From: an uncultured Anaerococcus sp.
Lineage (GTDB): Bacteria > Bacillota > Clostridia > Tissierellales > Peptoniphilaceae
NCBI GenBank assembly: GCA_943913325.1
Contig: CALTXP010000022.1
Span: forward strand, 1-22,161
Direction: 5' to 3'
Length of the DNA: 22,161 bases
Position 1 is the stretch's first letter. Every line of letters starts with the position of its first letter. Shown here one piece after another: positions 15,701 through 22,161 of the stretch. The position numbers and the translations under genes were made by a program. The notes under the pieces are model-generated. The model had not been told where the DNA came from, did not search any database, and worked only from the letters and a program-made list of their open reading frames with translations.

Positions 15701-16297
15701 GGTGGTGTAGATCACGTACTTGCAAGTGGTGAAAACATCAACATACTAGTATTCGATACAGAAGTTTACTCAAATACAGGTGGACAATCATCTAAGGCGA
15801 CACCATTATCAGCAGTAGCACAATTTGCTGCAGCAGGTAAAAAAGTACGTAAGAAAGATCTTGGTTTAATGATGACTTCTTATGGATATATTTACGTAGC
15901 TCAAGTAGCTATGGGTGCTAACCAAAATCAAACACTTAAAGCTATCAAAGAAGCTGAAAGTTATGATGGACCATCTCTAATAATTGCATACGCTCCATGT
16001 ATCAACCATGGTATCAGAGTTGGTATGGGTAAATCTCAATTTAGAGAAAAACAAGCAGTTGAAGCTGGTTACTGGCACTTATGGAGATTTGACCCAAGAC
16101 TTGCTGACGAGGGCAAAAATCCATTCCAATTAGATTCTAAAGAACCAACAGAATCTTTCCAAGAATTCTTACAAGGTGAAGTAAGATACTCTTCACTTAA
16201 GAGATCATTCCCAGAAACAGCAGATGAGTTATATGCTGAAGCAGAAAAAGCTGCTAATGAAAGATATAACACATATAAAAGACTTGCTGAAAAATAA
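12758..16297 (+). CDS. nifJ: Pyruvate:ferredoxin (flavodoxin) oxidoreductase
   Basis: This 1179-residue single-chain PFOR decarboxylates pyruvate to acetyl-CoA and passes electrons to ferredoxin, a central step of anaerobic metabolism. Domains in order: pyruvate-binding domain I with YPITPSSPMPE, domain II, the gamma domain, a two-cluster ferredoxin domain (Cys692/695/698/702 and Cys748/751/754/758), and the thiamine diphosphate domain. The third cluster is bound by Cys816, Cys819, Cys844 and Cys1081. GGDGWSYDIGFGG (Asp973) and NTGGQSSKATPLS bind the cofactor and magnesium. Length is typical. AGGAGG precedes the ATG. Codon choice is more biased than in the neighbours (many CAC, TTC and AAC codons), consistent with high expression. 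It is a single-gene unit with its own promoter and terminator. Confidence 0.97.
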   Translation: MTITRAMKTMDGNTAAAHVSYAFTDVATIYPITPSSPMPESVDVWSSNGRKNVFDREVMVKELQSEAGAAAAVHGSLAAGALTTTYTASQGLLLMIPNMYKVAGERLPGVFHVAARTVATQALSIYGDHSDVMAARQTGCAMLCSNSVQEVMDLSPVAHLAAIKGRLPFINFFDGFRTSHEIQKIEVWDYDTLKGLVDFDAVDEFKNNSLNPERPKHMGTAEKNTYFQRYVASNPAYTDMIGIVEDYMHQINDLIGTNYELFNYYGADDAENIIVAMGSFCQAARETIDILLDEGQKVGLVEVHLYRPFSNEHLLKAIPKSVKKIAVLDRTKEKGADGQPLHLDVKSAFYGKENAPEIFSGVYGLAGKDTIPADVKAVFDNLANADTKEGFTLAINDDVTNTSLERDDFKVRQEGTTRCKFWGFGSDGTVGANKQAIKIIGDNTDMYAQGYFDYDSKKSGGLTVSHLRFGKDPIRSTYLLDEADFMSCSKQAYVNQYDLLTGLKDGGTFLLNCVWSEDELAQHLPAKMKRYMAEHDINFYIIDASHIAQDLGLGSRTNMIMQAAFFNLSKVLPIDDAVGYLKDSIVKSYGHKGDDIVNMNYSAVDAGLSAAKKIEIPADWANAQDDDKDGNGEVSEFVKNILRPMIEQKDDDIPVSAFTDLNLENGDFPSGTTEYEKRGIALNVPEWQIDNCIQCNQCSFVCPHAVIRPFLVTEEEKANAPEGFDTKKAIGKGMDEYEFRIQISPLDCTGCGNCADICPAPNKALIMKPFEDQVEVQKENWVYAHEEVGYKEDVMDDKNLKGSQFKQPLLQFSGACAGCGETPYAKLVTQLFGDRMYVANATGCSSIWGASAPAMSYTKNIESGKGPAWGNSLFEDAAEYGYGMKLAAESNKYLLENYMNKFLELNVESPLNEAFKMWIEGKEDVNTSKEATAKILNLQDEKVDNEQASDLVKKILNLKDYMIKKSMWIFGGDGWSYDIGFGGVDHVLASGENINILVFDTEVYSNTGGQSSKATPLSAVAQFAAAGKKVRKKDLGLMMTSYGYIYVAQVAMGANQNQTLKAIKEAESYDGPSLIIAYAPCINHGIRVGMGKSQFREKQAVEAGYWHLWRFDPRLADEGKNPFQLDSKEPTESFQEFLQGEVRYSSLKRSFPETADELYAEAEKAANERYNTYKRLAEK

Positions 16298-16308
16298 GAA
16301 TAATTAAT

Positions 16309-16340
16309 AAAAATCGCCAATTAATTTTGGCGATTTTTTT
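16309..16340 (+). terminator. Rho-independent terminator of the PFOR gene
   Basis: AAAAATCGCCAA (16309-16320), a TTAATT loop and TTGGCGATTTTTTT (16327-16340) form a 12-bp stem with a T tail. A-runs on the left arm mean it could also act on leftward transcripts. Confidence 0.93.
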
Positions 16341-16355
16341 ATGCCCAGATTTATC

Positions 16356-16385
16356 ATGACTAAAGTAAAGTCTTTATGGTATAAT
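16356..16385 (+). promoter_or_regulatory. Promoter of the yloU-fakA-recG-rsmD-coaD operon
   Basis: TATAAT at 16380-16385 with a TGG extension (16377-16379) and a -35-like ATGACT (16356-16361, 18-base spacing) lie just after the PFOR terminator. The start is expected near 16392, about 34 bases before the first gene. Confidence 0.65.
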
Positions 16386-16425
16386 AAACTAATAAAAGTA
16401 TATAGTTTTACTATAGGGAGGAAAT

Positions 16426-16779
16426 ATGGCTATTAAATATGTAAACCATTATGGTAAGGTCACAATTAATGACTCAGTAATTGCAAATATAGTTGCAGCT
16501 ACTGTTATGGAATCATACGGTGTAGTTGGCCTTGCATCTCGTTCTACAAAAGATGATATATATGAACTCTTAAGGCTGGATAATATGTCTAAGGGTGTAG
16601 AAATAATTAGAAATGATGATGGAACTTTAAGTATATATATTTCTATTTTTATTCTTTATGGGGTAAGAATAGCAGTAGTTGCCCAAAATATTATAGATAA
16701 TGTAAAATATAAGTTAGAAAAGTCTTTATATGTTAGGGTGTCAGATGTGAATATTTTAGTACAAGGAATCGGTAAGTAG
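16426..16779 (+). CDS. yloU: Asp23/Gls24 family protein (YloU-like)
   Basis: This 117-residue single-domain protein has the Asp23 pattern: GKVTINDSVIANIVAATVMESYGVVGL at the N-terminus, and a middle LSIYISIFILYGVRIAVVAQNIIDNVKYKLE typical of the family. Asp23-like proteins are cytosolic, often abundant and linked to envelope stress; the exact role of YloU is not settled. As in Bacillus, it sits directly before the DAK2-domain gene (fakA) and recG, which supports the name. AGGGAGG precedes the ATG. It is the first gene of the operon, and its TAG is followed at once by the fakA start. Confidence 0.9.
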   Translation: MAIKYVNHYGKVTINDSVIANIVAATVMESYGVVGLASRSTKDDIYELLRLDNMSKGVEIIRNDDGTLSIYISIFILYGVRIAVVAQNIIDNVKYKLEKSLYVRVSDVNILVQGIGK

Positions 16780-18360
16780 GTGTTTATGAGACAAATCGAT
16801 GCAAATAAGCTTCAACAAATGATTCATGGAGCTTATGAACTGTTAAATGAAAACAAAGAAATGGTCAATGAACTGAATGTATTTCCAGTTCCTGATGGAG
16901 ATACAGGTACAAATATGACTATGACAATGAAATCAGGAGTGGATAAGGTAAATCAGTTAAATGGTACAAGTGTTGATGAAATTGCAAAGGCCTTATCACA
17001 AGGAACTTTAATGGGAGCTCGTGGTAACTCAGGAGTTATTCTTTCTCAATTGGTAAGAGGTTTATCAAAAGCTATTAAAGGCAAGAGTATTATAGATCTA
17101 TCAGATATTCCTGATATATTTAATATAGCTAATAAAACTGCCTATAAGGCTGTTATGAAACCTACTGAGGGTACTATACTAACGGTTAGCCAAAAGATGA
17201 CTGATAAGGCTAATGAAATATACAAAGATGATATTGAACTTGATCAATATTTATATGAAATAATTAGTGAAGGTCAAAAAGCTCTTGATAATACACCAAA
17301 TCAATTACCAGTATTAAAAGAGGCTGGTGTAGTAGATTCAGGTGGACAAGGACTAATGGTTTTATTAAGAGGTGCTTTTTCTGCCTTAAATAGTGAAATC
17401 GAATTAGGAGAAATTACATCATCTACTAAGGAAGATAAAAAAGATCTTGCTTATGAATTTAGTTTTGATCTATCTACAACCGATCAATCTTATAAAACTA
17501 TTAAAAAATCCCTTGATACAATAGCTGATGATATAGAAGAATCATTTGAAGATGGAGTTTTAAAGGCTAAACTCAAAACAGATAATATCAGCGGATTAAT
17601 ACAAATGCTTATAGAAGATGGAGTAATTCTTCATGCTGAGCTTACAAATCTAAAACCTGATCTTGGTTCTATAAAGGCAAAGAAAAAACAAGAAAGCAAA
17701 AGATATGGATTTATTGCTGTTAGTCGAGGTGAGGGCTATGATGCAATACTAAAAAGTATGAATATCGATCAGATTATTTCAGGCGGTCAGACAATGAACC
17801 CATCAACCGAAGACATTTATAATTCTTTAGAAAAAGTTAATGCTGAGAATATAATAATATTCCCTAATAACAAAAACATAATTATGAGTGCGAAGCAAGC
17901 AGCTGAGCTAACGGATAAAAATGTGGTAGTTATTGAAACAAGATCTATACCAGAAACTTTTGCTGCCATGTTAGAATTTGATTTTGAAAGTAGCTTAGAA
18001 AAAAATACAAAGTATATGAAAGAAGCTATAGAAGATATTCATGTGGGGGAGATTTCTACTTCTATTAGAGATACATCCGTTAGTGGTGTAGAAATCAAAA
18101 AAGATGATTATCTAGGTATTTTGGATGGTAATATAATTGCATCTGAAGAAAAAATTGAAAATTCAGCCTTAAAGATTATTGATAGAGCTTTAGGAGAAAA
18201 CAGAGATATTTCCTTAGTTACTGTTTATTATGGACAAGAAATAGATAAAAAAGAAGCTAAGGATGTAGTTAAAAAGCTTAGAAAAAAACATAAGGACATT
18301 GATGTTGACCTAGTCTATGGTGGTCAGCCAGTTTATTATTACACTATTACATTGGAATAA
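16780..18360 (+). CDS. fakA: Fatty acid kinase, ATP-binding subunit (DAK2 and DegV-like domains)
   Basis: FakA phosphorylates fatty acids carried by a FakB (DegV-type) partner, so that exogenous acids can enter phospholipid synthesis. The 526-residue protein has an N-terminal DAK2 kinase domain (about 5-200) with PVPDGDTGTNM at 36-46, MGARGNSGVILSQ and VDSGGQGLMVLL. A middle linker and a C-terminal DegV-like domain follow, with GYDAILKSMNIDQIISGGQ and TMNPSTEDI. No fakB gene is in this window. I use GTG at 16780, with AAGGAA 11 bases upstream; ATG at 16786 is an alternative that drops two residues and is equally compatible with the family N-terminus. Its TAA overlaps the recG ATG by one base. 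Confidence 0.92.
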   Translation: MFMRQIDANKLQQMIHGAYELLNENKEMVNELNVFPVPDGDTGTNMTMTMKSGVDKVNQLNGTSVDEIAKALSQGTLMGARGNSGVILSQLVRGLSKAIKGKSIIDLSDIPDIFNIANKTAYKAVMKPTEGTILTVSQKMTDKANEIYKDDIELDQYLYEIISEGQKALDNTPNQLPVLKEAGVVDSGGQGLMVLLRGAFSALNSEIELGEITSSTKEDKKDLAYEFSFDLSTTDQSYKTIKKSLDTIADDIEESFEDGVLKAKLKTDNISGLIQMLIEDGVILHAELTNLKPDLGSIKAKKKQESKRYGFIAVSRGEGYDAILKSMNIDQIISGGQTMNPSTEDIYNSLEKVNAENIIIFPNNKNIIMSAKQAAELTDKNVVVIETRSIPETFAAMLEFDFESSLEKNTKYMKEAIEDIHVGEISTSIRDTSVSGVEIKKDDYLGILDGNIIASEEKIENSALKIIDRALGENRDISLVTVYYGQEIDKKEAKDVVKKLRKKHKDIDVDLVYGGQPVYYYTITLE

Positions 18361-20348
18361 TGGATTTAATAGACTTAAAGGGGATAGGACCAAAAAGAGA
18401 AGAATTGCTTAATAAATTAGGCATTTACACTGTTAGTGACTTATATAATTATTATCCAACAAGTTTTGAAGATAGAACGCATAGGATGATAGTTAGTAAA
18501 GCTAATCCTGATATTAAATACTATTTTGAATGGGAAATAATTAGCAAGCCTTATCAAGTTAGAACAAAAAATGGTATAATAACTTATCTTTATGCTTATG
18601 AAAAAGACTCGAAGCAAAAGATAAAAATTCTATGGTTTAACGATAGATTTTCTCATCAGAAGCTATCTATATCAAATACTTATAAATTTTATACAAAGAT
18701 TACTAAAAACAGGGGAGTATATGAATCGGTTAATCCTACTTTTTGTAAAAAAAATGAAAATTTAATAGGGAATATAACTGCAATATATTCCCTAACAGCA
18801 GGTATTAATCAAAAACAACTATCTGGATTTATAGAAAAAGCTTTAGAAAATTATGATAGTAAAGAAGAAATATTTGACAAAGGATTATTAAGTAAGTTCT
18901 CCCAATCAAGTAAGTATGATAATTTAAAGGAAGTTCATTTTCCAACAGATAAAAAAAATCTTATAAAAGCTAAATCTGAGCTCAAGATAAGTGATTTTGT
19001 AAGGGAATTAATTTATATTGACTATATAGACAAAAAAATTCAAGGAAGACAAGATTTAAACTTAAATTACAATTTAGATAGTATACTGGCTAAACTTAAT
19101 TTTATACTTACGAGATCTCAGTTTATTTCTCTAAATGAGATATTAAAAGATGTTTCAGGGGAAAAGATCATGAATAGGCTTCTGATCGGAGATGTAGGAT
19201 CAGGGAAAACGATAATAGCTTTAATTGTTATGATAGTATTTGGGCTAAATGGCTACCAATCAGCAATGATGGTTCCAACTGATGTTTTAGCAAATCAGCA
19301 ATTTAAGAAAAATTTATCATTTATAGAGTCTTTTGGCTTAAAAGCAGCTCTTCTTACTGGATCAGTTAAAGATAAGAATATAATTAAAAATAGTCTAGCA
19401 GTAGGAGATATTGATATAGTAATAGGGACACATGCTCTTATTCAAGAGGATGTAAGTTTTAAAGACCTACGATTTGTAGTCAATGATGAGCAACATAGAT
19501 TCGGAGTTAGACAAAGACAGGCTCTAGGAGCTAAGGCAGAGAGAGTAAATTATCTAACAATGACTGCAACTCCTATTCCAAGAACCATTTCTCTAAGACT
19601 TGCTCAAGTATTAGATTTATCTATAATAAATGAGCTACCAAGAGGTAGAAAAGCTATTGTAACAAAGGTCATTGCTAATAATAGAGAGGAGATATTATTT
19701 AATGAGATATCCTTCAATCTAAATACAGGCAGGCAAATATATGTGGTTTCTAACAATATAGATAAGGATGATGATAATAGTGTAGAAAACCTATATAAAC
19801 GTTACAATTCGCGTTTTAAAGACAAAAATATAAAGAAACTTCATGGAAAGTTGAATGCAAGAGATAAAGAAAAAATATTGGATGATTTTAATGATGGAAA
19901 AGTAGATATACTTATTTCAACCACTGTTATTGAAGTAGGCATTGATGTTGCTAATGCAAATACTATGGTTATATATAATGCAAATAACTTTGGCTTATCA
20001 ACTCTTCATCAGTTAAGAGGAAGGGTTGGGCGTGGTCCTTATGAATCATATTGTTATTTAGTATCCCAAAATATAGAAAAAGATAATAAGCTTAATATTC
20101 TAGTTAATAATGATAATGGCTTTGAGATAGCAAAAAAAGATTTTGAGCTTAGGGGAGGTGGAAAAATTTTATCATCAATCCAACATGGTAAAAATTTAGA
20201 CCAAGTAGAATACATGTCAATGACAAGGGAAGAAATAGAAAAAAGTTTTGATATTTTTCAATTTCTTAAGGAGAATAATTATAAGGGAGTTAATTTTTCT
20301 TACTTAGAAAAATTTTTCACATATGATAAAAGGATAATATTAAATTAA
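18360..20348 (+). CDS. recG: ATP-dependent DNA helicase RecG
   Basis: RecG remodels stalled replication forks and branched recombination intermediates. This 662-residue protein has the N-terminal wedge domain starting LIDLKGIGPKREELLNKLGI, an OB fold, then the two helicase lobes. Walker A is GDVGSGKT at 277-284, and motif II is DEQHRFGVRQR from residue 376 (DEQH in place of DExH). TMTATPIPRT, STTVIEVGIDVANANTMVI and the closing HQLRGRVGRG with the TRG-like region follow. Length is slightly under the usual 680 or so. The ATG shares its A with the fakA stop (TAATG) and its own TAA overlaps the rsmD start in the same way, so translation is coupled through the operon. Confidence 0.95.
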   Translation: MDLIDLKGIGPKREELLNKLGIYTVSDLYNYYPTSFEDRTHRMIVSKANPDIKYYFEWEIISKPYQVRTKNGIITYLYAYEKDSKQKIKILWFNDRFSHQKLSISNTYKFYTKITKNRGVYESVNPTFCKKNENLIGNITAIYSLTAGINQKQLSGFIEKALENYDSKEEIFDKGLLSKFSQSSKYDNLKEVHFPTDKKNLIKAKSELKISDFVRELIYIDYIDKKIQGRQDLNLNYNLDSILAKLNFILTRSQFISLNEILKDVSGEKIMNRLLIGDVGSGKTIIALIVMIVFGLNGYQSAMMVPTDVLANQQFKKNLSFIESFGLKAALLTGSVKDKNIIKNSLAVGDIDIVIGTHALIQEDVSFKDLRFVVNDEQHRFGVRQRQALGAKAERVNYLTMTATPIPRTISLRLAQVLDLSIINELPRGRKAIVTKVIANNREEILFNEISFNLNTGRQIYVVSNNIDKDDDNSVENLYKRYNSRFKDKNIKKLHGKLNARDKEKILDDFNDGKVDILISTTVIEVGIDVANANTMVIYNANNFGLSTLHQLRGRVGRGPYESYCYLVSQNIEKDNKLNILVNNDNGFEIAKKDFELRGGGKILSSIQHGKNLDQVEYMSMTREEIEKSFDIFQFLKENNYKGVNFSYLEKFFTYDKRIILN

Positions 20349-20890
20349 TGAGAGTTATTGCAGGAAAATATAAGGGTTTTAATTTACTTGCCCCAAAAAA
20401 TAAGAATACTAGACCTACGGATAATAAAGTTAAAGAAGCTATATTTGATATGCTTTACCCGATAAAAAAAGAAGCTACTGCCTTAGATCTTTTTTCAGGT
20501 AGCGGACAAATTGGTATAGAATTCTTATCGAGAGATTTAAAGCTTGTATGCTTTAATGAAATAGATAATTCTAGTTTTAGGGTATTAAATGAAAATCTTA
20601 CAAAGATTAAAGATGATAATTACATACTTAGTAAGCTTGATTATAAATTAGCCCTAGAAAAATATAGAGATAAAGATATAAAATTCGATTATATATTTTT
20701 GGACCCACCTTATGATAAAGATTTCATAGATCATAGTCTTAGACTAATATTAGATTATGAATTGTTAAATGAGGAAGGTATAGTAATAACAGAATCAGAT
20801 AGAGAATTAGATTTTAGTGAAAAATATAATTTTTATCTTTATAAAGAAAAAACATATGGAAGGAAAATAGTTAAGATTTATATAAAATGA
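20348..20890 (+). CDS. rsmD: 16S rRNA (guanine(966)-N(2))-methyltransferase
   Basis: This 180-residue Rossmann-fold methyltransferase modifies G966 of 16S rRNA. It begins with the family pattern MRVIAGKYKGFNLLAP and RPTDNKVKEAIFDML. The SAM-binding motif is DLFSGSGQIGIEFLSR starting at Asp47, and the catalytic DPPY motif is Asp119-Tyr122. The next gene is coaD, the conserved pairing in Firmicutes (ylbH-ylbI in Bacillus). It overlaps recG by one base and coaD by four (ATGA). Confidence 0.95.
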   Translation: MRVIAGKYKGFNLLAPKNKNTRPTDNKVKEAIFDMLYPIKKEATALDLFSGSGQIGIEFLSRDLKLVCFNEIDNSSFRVLNENLTKIKDDNYILSKLDYKLALEKYRDKDIKFDYIFLDPPYDKDFIDHSLRLILDYELLNEEGIVITESDRELDFSEKYNFYLYKEKTYGRKIVKIYIK

Positions 20891-21369
20891 AAGTAATATA
20901 TCCAGGAAGCTTTGATCCACTAACTTACGGGCATCTTGATATTATTCAAAGGCTGGATAGTATGTATGACGAAGTTATAGTAGCAATTCTTATAAATGAG
21001 GATAAAAAATCTTTATTTTCTCTTAAAGAAAGAGAGGAAATGCTTAAAGATGAGATTAATGAAAATAATCTAAATCATGTAACAATAAAATCATTTGATG
21101 GTCTTTTGGTAAATTTTGCTAAAAAAGAGGATTGCAAAGTAATAGCAAGAGGTCTTAGGCTTATAGCTGATTATGAATATGAGAAGAATATAGCTAGAAT
21201 AAATGCGTGTTTATATGAAGGCCTTGAAACAATATTTTTATTAGCTAATTCTAATTATTCGTTTATAAGCTCAAGTGGTGTCAAAGAAGTAGCAAGTTTT
21301 AAGGGTGATATATCACCTTTTGTGAGCAAGAATGTAGAAAATAAAATTAAAGAAAAATACAACTACTAA
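20887..21369 (+). CDS. coaD: Phosphopantetheine adenylyltransferase
   Basis: CoaD transfers AMP to 4'-phosphopantetheine, the next-to-last step of coenzyme A synthesis. This 160-residue protein has the nucleotidyltransferase signature YPGSFDPLTYGHLDII, with His16 in the TxGH motif. KVIARGLRLIADYEYE is the substrate-binding region, and FISSSGVKEVASFKGDISPFV is the family's ISS motif near the C-terminus (usually ISSTxVRE). Length is typical. The ATG overlaps the rsmD stop by four bases. Confidence 0.95.
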   Translation: MKVIYPGSFDPLTYGHLDIIQRLDSMYDEVIVAILINEDKKSLFSLKEREEMLKDEINENNLNHVTIKSFDGLLVNFAKKEDCKVIARGLRLIADYEYEKNIARINACLYEGLETIFLLANSNYSFISSSGVKEVASFKGDISPFVSKNVENKIKEKYNY

Positions 21370-21381
21370 GGGGGAGATTAT

Positions 21382-21867
21382 ATGGCAGATACAATAACAG
21401 AGTTAATAAATGAGATGGAAGATGTTATGGATGAAGCTAGTGCTGTTCCATTTTCTAGAAAAGTATCAGTAGATCCAGATGAAATTTATGAAATACTTAA
21501 CGAAATGAAGGATTCTTTACCACAAGAGATAAAACAAGCAGAATGGACTTACCAAGAAAAAGATAGAATTATTGGTGAAGCTAATGCAGAAGCTGACAAA
21601 AGATTAGAAGAAGCTGAAAAAGAAATTCAAAATTTCAAAGAACAGGCCAAGACTCAATATCAAAAGATGATTTCAGAACATGAAATTACTCTACAAGCTC
21701 GCACAGAAGCTGATAGAATTTTACAAGAGGCTGCTACTGAAGCTAATAAAATTAGACAACAATCTTATGAATATATTGATAAATTGTTCTCTTCATCTTC
21801 AGATAACTTCAGTCAATTAGCTCAACAATTAGAAAAGAATAGAAGAAATATTCTTGAATCTAGATAA
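21382..21867 (+). CDS. Conserved clostridial coiled-coil protein (DivIVA or V-ATPase subunit-like)
   Basis: This 161-residue hydrophilic protein has a short N-terminal region (LINEMEDVMDEAS, VSVDPDEIYEILNEMKDSLP). A long charged helix (about 50-130) rich in Ala, Glu and Lys follows, with repeated AEAD or ATEANK units, and then a polar tail. Similar proteins directly after coaD in clostridia are often annotated as ATPase or DivIVA-domain proteins because of the coiled coil; no ATPase motif is present and the function is unknown. The conserved position suggests a link to the cell envelope or division, which is inference. GGGGGAG precedes the ATG. It is the last gene of the operon, and palindromic element C starts seven bases after its stop. 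Confidence 0.75.
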   Translation: MADTITELINEMEDVMDEASAVPFSRKVSVDPDEIYEILNEMKDSLPQEIKQAEWTYQEKDRIIGEANAEADKRLEEAEKEIQNFKEQAKTQYQKMISEHEITLQARTEADRILQEAATEANKIRQQSYEYIDKLFSSSSDNFSQLAQQLEKNRRNILESR

Positions 21868-21873
21868 TTTTAA

Positions 21874-22016
21874 AGGTGCTATTGCAGAGTGAATAATCGA
21901 TCATACAAAAACTTTTAAATAAGCTTTAATTAGTTTTTGTTTTAACGAGACTATATACTAAGTAAGAAATTTTCTAGTGACGGAATGATAATTATTCATT
22001 ATTTGCAATAGCTCCT
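21874..22016. repeat. Palindromic MITE-like element C
   Basis: A 143-bp inverted-repeat unit lies between two convergent genes. The left end reads AGGTGCTATTGCAGAGTGAA; the right end, on the opposite strand from 22016, reads AGGAGCTATTGCAAATAATG. Both continue to GAATAAT. An inner inverted repeat, ACAAAAACT at 21905-21913 and AGTTTTTGT at 21932-21940, is followed by TTT and could end rightward transcripts of the coaD operon. The ends are related to elements A and B. The right end overlaps the last codons of the minus-strand gene. Confidence 0.6.
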
Positions 22017-22161
22017 ATTTTTTTAGTAAAATCTTCATATAAATTGCTCCCAGTACTCAAACTATAGAGGTTAGATGCTTTTATAATTTTTGAGTATATT
22101 ATTTGATCTGTTTTGGATAGATTATAAGAGTCTTTTTTTCTGATAATGGCCTTTGCACTTG
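21992..22161 (-). CDS. 3' end of a minus-strand gene, possibly tRNA(Met) cytidine acetate ligase
   Basis: An open frame of 55 residues enters from the right edge and stops at TAA 21994-21992. It reads protein-like: KASNLYSLSTGS, then NLYEDFTKKI, then the tail GAIANNE. The pattern of a basic helix followed by a SNLYSL and DFTKKI end resembles the C-terminus of clostridial TmcAL (YlbM) proteins, and tmcAL is often near coaD in Firmicutes. I recall this similarity from memory and could not check it. The final seven residues are encoded inside the repeat end of element C, so the native C-terminus may have been replaced. Confidence 0.45.
   Translation of the reverse strand, partial: SAKAIIRKKDSYNLSKTDQIIYSKIIKASNLYSLSTGSNLYEDFTKKIGAIANNE

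Noticed and set aside
1..22161. Defence system, prophage, CRISPR array or biosynthetic cluster
   Set aside because: No direct-repeat array, phage gene, restriction or toxin-antitoxin protein was recognised; nearly all frames are housekeeping genes.

Overview
The window is AT-rich, gene-dense DNA with Gram-positive style ribosome binding sites and Firmicutes gene order. Together with pyruvate:ferredoxin oxidoreductase, a TM1586-type nitroreductase and a streptococcal-type methionine aminopeptidase, this points to an anaerobic low-GC Firmicute. A Gram-positive anaerobic coccus such as Anaerococcus or Peptoniphilus is my best guess; that rank is inference. TGA is an ordinary stop codon here (for example pepP, rsmD).

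Layout. Positions 1-91 hold the 3' end of an unidentified plus-strand gene and a probably bidirectional terminator. From 105 to 3436 three minus-strand genes follow: a DUF1624/HGSNAT-like membrane acyltransferase, a DJ-1/PfpI protein and a compact UvrD/PcrA-like helicase. A 116-bp palindromic element (947-1062) sits among them. From 3510 to 5703 a nitroreductase, methionine aminopeptidase and GNAT acetyltransferase run rightward. A decayed membrane-protein reading frame (about 5693-6001) separates them from the leftward ychF-tdk operon (5998-7716).

From 7922 to 12591 a rightward cluster carries aminopeptidase P, uvrC and hprK. A single long gene for pyruvate:ferredoxin oxidoreductase (12758-16297) follows, with a near-consensus promoter and its own terminator. 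Next comes a tightly packed housekeeping operon, yloU (Asp23 family)-fakA-recG-rsmD-coaD-coiled-coil protein (16426-21867), with 1- or 4-base overlaps at most junctions. The window ends in a second palindromic element (21874-22016) that runs into the 3' end of a minus-strand gene, possibly tmcAL.

The genes are mostly housekeeping: DNA repair (uvrC, recG, helicase), protein maturation and peptide turnover (map, pepP), catabolite control (hprK), energy metabolism (PFOR), fatty-acid activation (fakA), CoA synthesis (coaD), nucleotide salvage (tdk) and ribosome maturation (rsmD). I found no phage, CRISPR, toxin or defence system, and nothing I would call a new biological system. The items most worth a second look are two genes that appear leaderless with matching extended -10 promoters, a small family of palindromic repeats with GCTRTTGCAAA-like ends (one of which encodes a protein's C-terminus), and the decayed membrane gene whose stop codon is shared with tdk.
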